NCBI GenBank assembly: GCA_003973375.1
Contig: QNYL01000185.1
Span: 1-11,419 of the forward strand
Direction of reading: 5' to 3'
Source: Flavobacteriia bacterium
GTDB lineage: Bacteria; Bacteroidota; Bacteroidia; Flavobacteriales; Flavobacteriaceae
Length of the DNA stretch: 11,419 nucleotides
The notes under the pieces are model-generated. The model saw nothing but the letters and a program-made list of their open reading frames with translations. It had not been told where the DNA came from and did not search any database. The position numbers and the translations under genes are program-made. This document shows, piece by piece, positions 1 to 6,784 of the stretch (positions within the stretch are counted from its first letter, which is position 1; each line of letters starts with the position of its first letter).

Positions 1-1007
1 TTGATTTCTATTTAAAACAAACTTCTAACTTATTGATCAATACACCAATACCAACTTCATCAGGTTTTACTAATTTCTTGAAGAATCAGGGTGGCCTGGA
101 AAACAGAGGGGTAGATTTTTCTTTAGATGCATTTATTGTTGAAAATGAAAATTTCACATTCTCAATTGGTGGAAACATTTCTGTTAACAGATCTAAGATA
201 ACTGATCTTAATGCGTTACCAATAAGTGATATCTATATTGATGGCAAACAGGTTTCGGTACCTTATTATCTCGGAAGCAAGGTTTCTACAGGAAATAACT
301 TTAAACATCCTGCCAATGCCTTTATCGAAGGAGAAGAAGTAGGTTTATTCTGGGGATACAAAACCAATGGTATTTATGCCTCTCAGGCAGAAGCTGATGC
401 TGGACCAACCTTTGATGGTAATCCGAATAAGGCGGGTGATGTAAGATTTGTAGATATAAATGGAGACGGAAATGTAAATGATGGTGATAAAACCAATATT
501 GGTAATCCAAATCCTAAATTTACTTACGGTTTCAATTCAGATCTGAGATATAAAAACTTTACATTAAGTATGTTATTTACCGGAGTTCAGGGGAATGATA
601 TTCTGAATGGAAATTTACTGATAGAAGCCAATGCGGCAGGAACAGGAAATAATATTCGACCTGAAGCTTATTTCGATGCATGGTCTTCAAGCAATACAGA
701 CGGAGCTTATCCAAGAATCGGAGCAACAACAGCTTCCAATGTTCCCTCTGATCGTTTAATCGAAGATGGAAGTTACTTCAGACTGAACAATATAACTTTA
801 GGATATGATATGGATTTTGAAGAAAAATCATTTATCCAGAGCCTTAAATTATATGTTTCCGGTAACAACGTATTTACCATAACCAATTACAGCGGATATG
901 ACCCTGAACTGACAAGTTTCTTATATGACGGAACGATTATTGGTGTTGACTGGGTAGGAACGCCTAATATATCAAGTTATGTTGTTGGTGTTAATATTAA
1001 ATTTTAA
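1..1007 (+). CDS. SusC-like TonB-dependent outer-membrane transporter, C-terminal part (5' truncated)
   Basis: This is the last 334 residues of a SusC-family TonB-dependent transporter, which imports oligosaccharides through the outer membrane together with its SusD lid. The frame is open to the left edge: the codons from position 3 read DFYLKQTSNLLINTPIPTSSGF, a typical SusC barrel segment, so the TTG at 33 is internal and not a start. A SusC hallmark follows at about 430-520: GDVRF, then the acidic loop DINGDGNVNDGD, then IGNPNPKFTYGF. The protein ends VGVNIKF; a terminal aromatic residue is usual for beta-barrels inserted by the Bam machinery. Family members are usually around 1000 residues, so the signal peptide, any carboxypeptidase-like domain and the plug lie outside the window. 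The stop is 11 bases before the SusD start, as expected for a co-translated pair. The family is secure; the substrate cannot be read from this part. Confidence 0.95.
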   Translation, partial: DFYLKQTSNLLINTPIPTSSGFTNFLKNQGGLENRGVDFSLDAFIVENENFTFSIGGNISVNRSKITDLNALPISDIYIDGKQVSVPYYLGSKVSTGNNFKHPANAFIEGEEVGLFWGYKTNGIYASQAEADAGPTFDGNPNKAGDVRFVDINGDGNVNDGDKTNIGNPNPKFTYGFNSDLRYKNFTLSMLFTGVQGNDILNGNLLIEANAAGTGNNIRPEAYFDAWSSSNTDGAYPRIGATTASNVPSDRLIEDGSYFRLNNITLGYDMDFEEKSFIQSLKLYVSGNNVFTITNYSGYDPELTSFLYDGTIIGVDWVGTPNISSYVVGVNIKF

Positions 1008-1018
1008 AAAATAAGATC

Positions 1019-2536
1019 ATGAAAAATATATATAAAACAATAATTTTAACACTGGTATCCATCTTTATGTATACCTCGTGTGATCTCGAAGAGAACCCTC
1101 CTTTTTTATTAACAGATGATATATATTCATCTGTAGAAGGAGCAGATACTGCGTTGAACGGAATCTTATCAGAATTTGCATCCTTTGATTATTATGCTGC
1201 AAATTTTCAACATACAACCTTGTATATGTCAGGTATGATTGTTCCTAAAAAACCAATAGATATAGCTACGATAGGTATTTTAAGTCCAAGTCCTTCACAA
1301 AATTATCCAACAAATTTATGGCGTGGAATGTATATTGCTATCTCAAGAGCCAATGATCTGATTGGTAATGTTAACGAAGGAGATGATCCTGAGATGGATA
1401 ACATTCTCGGGCTTGCTTATTTTTTAAGAGCACATACTTATTTTAATCTGGTTAGAATTTATGGAGGAGTCCCTTTACATACAGAACCAACAACGCGTGA
1501 AAACATACATAAACCGAGAGCCAGCGTTGAAGAAGTGTACAATCTCATCATTTCTGATGCTAAAAAAGCTGAGCAGCTTATGTTAGATGCAGGTCAGCAA
1601 ACAGGAGGCCGTCCGGGAAAACTGGCAGCCAATATGTTGTTGGCAAAAGTTTATATGACTTTGGCAGGAAATGATAATGGCAGTGAGTATTGGCAGAAAG
1701 CCTATGATGAAGCCATTCAGGTATATGGTCAATACAGTCTGGTTAGTAATTATGATGACCTTTGGTCATCAATCAGTACGGCTAACAATAATTCTGAATC
1801 AATTTTTGAGATTCAGTTTAATAAAGAGCATTCATCAGCAATGATCAAATTATTTACACCTAATAATGCTTTCAAAGGTAAGGGATGGGAAAGGTTTAGA
1901 GCCAATCCGGAGATCATTGATAATCATATGGCAAGATATCCTGATGATCCGAGGATAAATTTTACTTTTATTTCCAAGTATAAAAAATCAAATAATAAGA
2001 CAGCCAAGGTTTATCCAAGTGATCCAAAAAGGAAAAATTTTAAAACCGCTTATCCCTATATCTATAAGTTTTTTATAAAAGACAACACAGCTACTACAGA
2101 TAAGAGTAATTACAACTATGTACTATACAGATATGCAGATCTTTTATTAATGCTAGCTGAAATTGAAAATGAACTAGGAATGTCGGTTGAAGCACATGCT
2201 CATGTAAATGAAGTTTTAAAAAGAGCCCGTGAATCATCAGAGGGTGCAGTTGAACCTGCTGACTGGGAAGGATTGAGTCAGGATGAATTCAGAGAAGCGA
2301 TTATGAAGGAATATACTTATGAATTGTTTGCTGAAGGACAGGATTTCTTCAATGCACGTCGCAGAGGATATGACTGGTTCAAATCTCATGTTATTGATGT
2401 TCATAATGCAAGAAATAATAAAAATTTTGATCTGGTTTATCCGGATAATCCTAAAGGAATGTTATTACCTATTCCAACAGTAGAAATTGATACCAATGAA
2501 AAATTAACAGCTGCCGATCAGAATCCGGGCTATTAA
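1019..2536 (+). CDS. SusD-like starch-binding-type surface lipoprotein
   Basis: This is a 505-residue SusD/RagB-family lipoprotein that caps the SusC barrel at the cell surface and binds the glycan. The start is the ATG at 1019. The signal peptide ends in a lipobox YTS-C with the lipidated cysteine at residue 21. The next residues are acidic (CDLEENPP), which fits the surface-export signals described for Bacteroidota lipoproteins (inference). Family signatures visible are LWRGMYIAISRANDLI, FLRAHTYFNLVRIYGGVPL (the TPR-like helical core), the segment YTYELFAEGQDFFNARRRG near the end, and the typical final stretch LLPIPTVEIDTN...NPGY. The length is normal. It follows susC by 11 bases and is followed by a terminator hairpin, so susC and susD form a unit that may be expressed more strongly than the enzymes downstream. 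SusD sequences vary too much in the binding site for a substrate call. Confidence 0.96.
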   Translation: MKNIYKTIILTLVSIFMYTSCDLEENPPFLLTDDIYSSVEGADTALNGILSEFASFDYYAANFQHTTLYMSGMIVPKKPIDIATIGILSPSPSQNYPTNLWRGMYIAISRANDLIGNVNEGDDPEMDNILGLAYFLRAHTYFNLVRIYGGVPLHTEPTTRENIHKPRASVEEVYNLIISDAKKAEQLMLDAGQQTGGRPGKLAANMLLAKVYMTLAGNDNGSEYWQKAYDEAIQVYGQYSLVSNYDDLWSSISTANNNSESIFEIQFNKEHSSAMIKLFTPNNAFKGKGWERFRANPEIIDNHMARYPDDPRINFTFISKYKKSNNKTAKVYPSDPKRKNFKTAYPYIYKFFIKDNTATTDKSNYNYVLYRYADLLLMLAEIENELGMSVEAHAHVNEVLKRARESSEGAVEPADWEGLSQDEFREAIMKEYTYELFAEGQDFFNARRRGYDWFKSHVIDVHNARNNKNFDLVYPDNPKGMLLPIPTVEIDTNEKLTAADQNPGY

Positions 2537-2548
2537 TTTAAAATACAC

Positions 2549-2591
2549 ATACAGAGATTGGTTTCTAAAAACCGGTCTCTGTATTTTTTTG
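2549..2591 (+). terminator. Rho-independent terminator after susD
   Basis: The arms 2551-2563 (ACAGAGATTGGTT) and 2570-2582 (AACCGGTCTCTGT) pair over 13 positions, two of them G-U wobbles. AT at 2549-2550 can pair with AT at 2583-2584 to lengthen the stem, and T2564/A2569 can close the loop. A run of seven T follows at 2584-2590. It begins 12 bases after the susD stop and is the only clear hairpin plus T-tract seen between genes here. It probably acts as a full or partial stop that sets susCD expression above that of the downstream genes. On the opposite strand there is no matching T-tract, so the orientation is clear. Confidence 0.85.
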
Positions 2592-2630
2592 TTCTTAAAT
2601 TTTATTCATAATTTTAATAAAAATCTTCAA

Positions 2631-5246
2631 ATGAGAGTCAGGTATACATTATTCTATCTTTTTTTAGCTTTTATCTTCGTTTCAAAAACTAATGCCCAAC
2701 AAACCAAAAAACCTAATATCTTATTCATCGCTATTGATGATCTGAAACCTACCATAGGAGCTTATAATGATAGTTATGCCATAACACCTGTACTTGATAA
2801 ATTTTCTGAGAAGGCTACGGTTTTCCTCAATAATCATTGCCAGCAGGCGGTTTGCGGTCCTTCAAGAGCAAGTTTGATGACCGGTAAAAGACCTGACTAT
2901 ACCAAAGTAAGAGATCTAAAAACGAGAATGCGGGATATTAATCCGGATATTCTTTCCATCCCTCAGTATTTTAAAGAGAACGGCTATCTTACCTTAGGTA
3001 CCGGTAAGATCTATGATCCGAGATGTGTGGATAAAGATATCGATAAACCCTCTTGGAGTATTCCATTTTATAAAGAAAAAAATCTGAAATATCCTGAAAA
3101 ATTCGGGGAACCTGCTTTTGGTTATTATCAGAATAAAGAAATAAAAAAAAGAATTGCTGATCTTGAAAAAGAAGCTGTTGCCAAAGGGGTTAAAAACCCA
3201 ACAAAATATGCCAGAGACCGGTATAAACCTCCTTTTGAGATGAGCGACGCACCGGATGAGGCCTATATGGACGGCGCGATTGCCAAAAAAGGGATTGAAT
3301 TAATTGACAGGGTAAGTAAAGATCCTTCAAAACCATTCTTTCTTGCTGTTGGTTTTAAACGCCCTCATTTACCTTTTGTAGCTCCTAAAAAATACTGGGA
3401 TAAATTTGATGAAACCAAGGTGCCTTACGCTGCTTTTCAGATGAAATCGAAAAACGGACCCCGTATCGCCTATCATAATTCGCCCGAGTTGAGAAGTTAT
3501 AAAGATCCTGAAATTGAATATACCATCAGCAAAGAAAATCTGCTCAAGCTGGATAAGGAGACACAAAAGAAACTGATCATGGGTTATTACGCAGCTACAA
3601 ACTTTGTTGATACTCAGGTAGGAAAAGTTTTGAGTGAGCTAAAAAAGAAAGGTCTGGATAAAAATACCATTGTTATTATCTGGGGAGATCACGGATGGCA
3701 TTTAGGAGATCATAGTCTGTGGAACAAACACTCAACCTTTGAACAGGCAACCCGTTCGCCTATGATGATCTACGTACCCGGAATTGAAAAAGCTATTAAA
3801 ATTTCAACACCAACCGAATTTGTAGATATTTTCCCTACACTTTGTGAACTTGCCGGACTTGAAGTGCCGGAGATCCTTGATGGTAAAAGTCTGGTTCCGC
3901 TGGTAAAAGGATCAGCTAAAAAAGTTAAAGATTACGCTGTAAGTCAGCAACCCAGAGGAAAAGACAGGACAGGATACAGTTTCAGAACCGACAGATATCG
4001 ATATACTGTTTGGTTAGGAAATGGTAAAAAGAGTGATGATAAGTTTGACAAAAAGAATATTATTGCTCAGGAGCTTTACGATTATAAAAATGATCCGCTG
4101 GAAACGGTAAATCATTTTAATGAGCCTGCGTATAAAGCAGCCCAAGCACAATTGATAAAGTATTCTCTTGATTTTTTTAATAAAGAATATTCTAAAAAAA
4201 AAAACACTAAAACCACATTAATACCCGATAAAAGTATCAAACAGATACTAAAAGAGAACTACAATACGAATAAGGTTTTTATTGGGGCTACCTTAAATTA
4301 CAAACAACTTTCTACGGATGTAAAAGATCTGTTTTTAAAGGATTTTACCTATACAACGCCAGAAAATTCTGCCAAACAAAAAAGGGTACATCCTAAACCT
4401 GGAAAATGGGACTGGGATCAGATAGATGCTTTTGTAAAATTTGCTGAAGATTATGGTATTACAGTACGTTTGCACGGCCCAGTAAGTCCTCAGGCCTCAA
4501 CCTGGGCCAAAACCGATTCCAGAACGGCTTGTGAACTTGAAAAGAATATGACTGAGTTTATGAAAGCTCAGTGTAAACGCTTTAACAGGAATAAAGCAGT
4601 TAAATGGATGGATGTTGTTAACGAAACGGTTGAACGGGACGGTACCTGGTTTAAAGACAAACCCGGCACCGATAAATGGGAAAACCCATGGGTTAAAATG
4701 GGCTATGATAAAAACGGAATTCCAAAATACATTACCAAAGCCTTTCAGATTGCAGGTAAATATGCACCCAATATAAGTTTGGTCTATAACCAGCATGGAG
4801 GTATGGAACCTGCCATGTGGGAAAAGGTAAAGAAAACAATTCTGTATTTAAAAAAGCAAGGATTGCGTGTGGACGGTATCGGTTGGCAGGCACATCTGAA
4901 AAGTACAGAAGATCTGATGCTTAGTGAGGATAGTCTTGAATATTTTGCCAGGCTCATAGACTGGGCTCATGCTCATAAGCTCGATTTTCATGTTACCGAG
5001 ATCGATTATAAGATCATGGGGGAGGAAAAAACTCCCGAAGCTCTTGAAAAACAGGCACAAGCCTATGAAAATGTGTTAAAGGTCTTGTTGTCTAAAAGGA
5101 ATTCAGGGCTGGTTACCTACAGTACCTGGGGCATGGTAGATGATGAAGGTCCAAATACAGATAAATATATGTATATTTATAACGAGGATAGAACGCCAAA
5201 ACCGGCTTATTTTGCTATTAAAAAAGCCTTAGTTGAAAGTAAATAA
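2631..5246 (+). CDS. Exported bifunctional sulfatase (iduronate-2-sulfatase-like, S1) - GH10 xylanase-like fusion
   Basis: This is an 871-residue two-domain enzyme. The chosen start is the ATG at 2631, which begins a clear signal peptide (MRVRYTLFYLFLAFIF...TNA, probable cut after residue 22). The upstream in-frame TTG at 2589 lies in the terminator T-tract and is unlikely. Residues about 27-520 are a type I sulfatase: metal-binding IDD (D36/D37), formylglycine motif CGPSR (C75), KRPH (243-246), GDHGWH (D353/H354), NKH (365-367). The context QQAVCGPSR, IPQYFKENGY and YRYTVW closely matches human iduronate-2-sulfatase, i.e. SulfAtlas S1_7-like, suggesting 2-O-sulfate removal. Residues about 533-871 are GH10: TPENSAK, acid/base E665 in DVVNE, H755 in GWQAH, nucleophile E790 in VTEID, W833 in STWG. 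The usual GHTLVWH stretch is instead LHGPVSP (614-620), so endo-beta-1,4-xylanase specificity is uncertain. No CBM or sorting domain is seen. The cysteine needs formylglycine modification by an enzyme encoded elsewhere. Confidence 0.92.
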   Translation: MRVRYTLFYLFLAFIFVSKTNAQQTKKPNILFIAIDDLKPTIGAYNDSYAITPVLDKFSEKATVFLNNHCQQAVCGPSRASLMTGKRPDYTKVRDLKTRMRDINPDILSIPQYFKENGYLTLGTGKIYDPRCVDKDIDKPSWSIPFYKEKNLKYPEKFGEPAFGYYQNKEIKKRIADLEKEAVAKGVKNPTKYARDRYKPPFEMSDAPDEAYMDGAIAKKGIELIDRVSKDPSKPFFLAVGFKRPHLPFVAPKKYWDKFDETKVPYAAFQMKSKNGPRIAYHNSPELRSYKDPEIEYTISKENLLKLDKETQKKLIMGYYAATNFVDTQVGKVLSELKKKGLDKNTIVIIWGDHGWHLGDHSLWNKHSTFEQATRSPMMIYVPGIEKAIKISTPTEFVDIFPTLCELAGLEVPEILDGKSLVPLVKGSAKKVKDYAVSQQPRGKDRTGYSFRTDRYRYTVWLGNGKKSDDKFDKKNIIAQELYDYKNDPLETVNHFNEPAYKAAQAQLIKYSLDFFNKEYSKKKNTKTTLIPDKSIKQILKENYNTNKVFIGATLNYKQLSTDVKDLFLKDFTYTTPENSAKQKRVHPKPGKWDWDQIDAFVKFAEDYGITVRLHGPVSPQASTWAKTDSRTACELEKNMTEFMKAQCKRFNRNKAVKWMDVVNETVERDGTWFKDKPGTDKWENPWVKMGYDKNGIPKYITKAFQIAGKYAPNISLVYNQHGGMEPAMWEKVKKTILYLKKQGLRVDGIGWQAHLKSTEDLMLSEDSLEYFARLIDWAHAHKLDFHVTEIDYKIMGEEKTPEALEKQAQAYENVLKVLLSKRNSGLVTYSTWGMVDDEGPNTDKYMYIYNEDRTPKPAYFAIKKALVESK
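4194..4204 (+). repeat. A11 homopolymer at the sulfatase-GH10 junction
   Basis: Eleven consecutive A encode K522-K524 and the first two bases of N525, in the linker between the two catalytic domains. With one extra A the frame reads Lys-Lys-Lys-Lys-His and then TAA (4208-4210). With one A fewer it reads Lys-Lys-Lys-Thr-Leu-Lys-Pro-His and then TAA (4219-4221). Either slip would therefore release a sulfatase without the GH10 domain. The longest other A run I noticed in this gene is A8 at 3143-3150. Whether slippage happens is unknown, and the tract is also a possible sequencing-error site. Confidence 0.9.
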
Positions 5247-5273
5247 ATACGAATAGAATAAATATTTTAAAAG

Positions 5274-6740
5274 ATGAAAAAATTTTATAGAAATCTTTGG
5301 TTAGTGAGTATTCTGATGGTTACACAATTGATGTTTGCTCAGAAAAAACCCAATATTCTGATCATTCATGTGGATGACCTCGGATACCATGATTTAAGTC
5401 TTACCGGATCAAAACTCTACAACACACCGCATATAGATCAATTGTCAAGAGAGTCGGTTAGTTTTACCAATGCTTATTCCAGTTATCCCCGTTGCACACC
5501 TTCACGTTACGGAATGATGACGGCAACCTATCCGGTAAATGAAAATAAAGGTCACCTGGGCGCTATCCCCGAGTCGAAGAATTTTATCAGGCAGTTTGAT
5601 AAGGCAGGTTACAATACCTATTATGTAGGGAAATGGCATCTTGGAAAAGGAGACAGCTCTCCAAAAAGTTTTGGTTATACCGATTCTTATGCCGCTTTGG
5701 AATCCGGAGGACTGGGAAGCCGGTTTTATCCGTTTAATACGCAAAAAAATGGGAAACCCGCAAAATACATAGTGCCAGATCTGCAAGAAGACGGGAAGCC
5801 CGGCGATTATGCTTCTGATCTTTTAACAGATGCAACCATCAGATTTATAAAGAATAATCCCAAAGGAAAACCTTTCCTGGCCGTAATTGCTTTTTATGCA
5901 GTTCATACCCCCATTGAAGCCAAGGAGAAAGATATTGAAAGAAATAAAGAACAACTGAAGCATATTGATTTTGGTGACACACCGGAATATATCAAGGAAG
6001 GACACGGAAGAAGAAAGATGCGTCAGGATAATCCTGTTTATGCAGGAATGGTGGAGAATGTTGATGAAAATGTAGATCGTCTTTTAAAAACACTTGATCA
6101 ACTGGGAATTGCAGACAATACGATTGTTGTATTTTCATCAGATCACGGAGGTTTGTCCAATGATGGAAATAAAGGAGAAAGGGAACTGGCAACTTCTAAT
6201 TTACCCCTTAGGGCAGGTAAAGGCTGGTTGTATGAAGGAGGAATCCGTGTGCCGCTTTTCGTAAAATGGCCGGGACACGCAAAACCGACAGTTGAGAATG
6301 AATCGATTGTTTTGGGAATGGACGTATTTCCAACCTTACTGGATATGGCTTTGAACAGATGTATTAAGGGATTGGACGGAAAGAGTTATAAAGGTGTTTT
6401 GCTTGGAAAAGAAAACTGGAAAAACAGAACTGTTTTCTGGAACGAAAGAAAAGCGAGACCACACAGTACCGGTGAGTGGAAAACATCGGTGGTAAGATCA
6501 GGCGATTATAAACTGATCAATTTTTATGAAGAAGGAAAAGTTGAACTGTATAATTTAAAGAATGATGAAGGAGAAAATCATGATCTGTCTAAAGAGATGC
6601 CTGAAAAAACTGCAGAAATGCTGAAAGTTTTAAACAACTGGAAAAAAGCCTATCTGATTCCAGAAAAGATGGATTTACTGGAAAAGAAAAGTAAGAAAGA
6701 TAAAAAGAAGAAAAAAGGAAAGAAAAAGAAAAAATCATAA
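5274..6740 (+). CDS. Exported type I sulfatase with poly-lysine C-terminal tail
   Basis: This is a 488-residue formylglycine sulfatase that removes sulfate esters from a glycan in the periplasm or outside the cell. It starts at the ATG at 5274, 27 bases after the fusion gene, with a hydrophobic signal peptide ending near LMFA-Q (residue 22). Catalytic features are metal ligands VDD (D34/D35), modification motif CTPSR (C74), GKWHLG (K120, H122), SSDHGG (D290/H291), and the strand RAGKGWLYEGGIRVPLFVKWPG (313-334) with the conserved lysine K316. This pattern is of the arylsulfatase A / N-acetylgalactosamine-6-sulfatase kind, different from the iduronate-sulfatase type next door, so the two enzymes probably remove sulfate from different positions or residues. 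The SulfAtlas subfamily cannot be fixed by eye. The last 18 residues (471-488) contain 14 lysines, encoded by a nearly pure purine tract (6679-6732). This tail is not part of the sulfatase fold; it may bind anionic glycan or the cell envelope (inference). Confidence 0.94.
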   Translation: MKKFYRNLWLVSILMVTQLMFAQKKPNILIIHVDDLGYHDLSLTGSKLYNTPHIDQLSRESVSFTNAYSSYPRCTPSRYGMMTATYPVNENKGHLGAIPESKNFIRQFDKAGYNTYYVGKWHLGKGDSSPKSFGYTDSYAALESGGLGSRFYPFNTQKNGKPAKYIVPDLQEDGKPGDYASDLLTDATIRFIKNNPKGKPFLAVIAFYAVHTPIEAKEKDIERNKEQLKHIDFGDTPEYIKEGHGRRKMRQDNPVYAGMVENVDENVDRLLKTLDQLGIADNTIVVFSSDHGGLSNDGNKGERELATSNLPLRAGKGWLYEGGIRVPLFVKWPGHAKPTVENESIVLGMDVFPTLLDMALNRCIKGLDGKSYKGVLLGKENWKNRTVFWNERKARPHSTGEWKTSVVRSGDYKLINFYEEGKVELYNLKNDEGENHDLSKEMPEKTAEMLKVLNNWKKAYLIPEKMDLLEKKSKKDKKKKKGKKKKKS

Positions 6741-6784
6741 GTTGTTTTTAATACTTTTATACGATTAAATTTTAAAATGTAAGG

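Noticed and set aside
33..35. TTG as the start of the first gene
   Set aside because: The frame is open to the left edge and upstream codons encode conserved SusC sequence, so this is an internal leucine codon.
430..490. Calcium-binding dockerin/EF-hand-like loop DINGDGNVNDGD as a possible dockerin
   Set aside because: This acidic loop is a normal part of SusC barrel sequences, and no second dockerin repeat is present.
2589..2630. TTG start giving the sulfatase-GH10 protein 14 extra N-terminal residues
   Set aside because: The TTG lies in the terminator T-tract, and the ATG at 2631 opens directly onto a good signal peptide; the extension would bury it.
3143..3150. A8 run in the sulfatase domain as a second slippage site
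   Set aside because: It is shorter, lies within a normal lysine-rich stretch and not at a domain boundary; a slip here would only truncate the sulfatase.
4497..4796. 99-codon minus-strand frame under the GH10 domain, and similar antisense frames at 5502-5786 and 10003-10302
   Set aside because: Each lies wholly antisense to a conserved catalytic domain and shows no family motif; these are frame shadows.
6741..6784. Possible terminator or hairpin between the second sulfatase and the transporter
   Set aside because: Only short AT palindromes such as TTTTAAAA are present, with no GC-containing stem and no T-tract after a stem.
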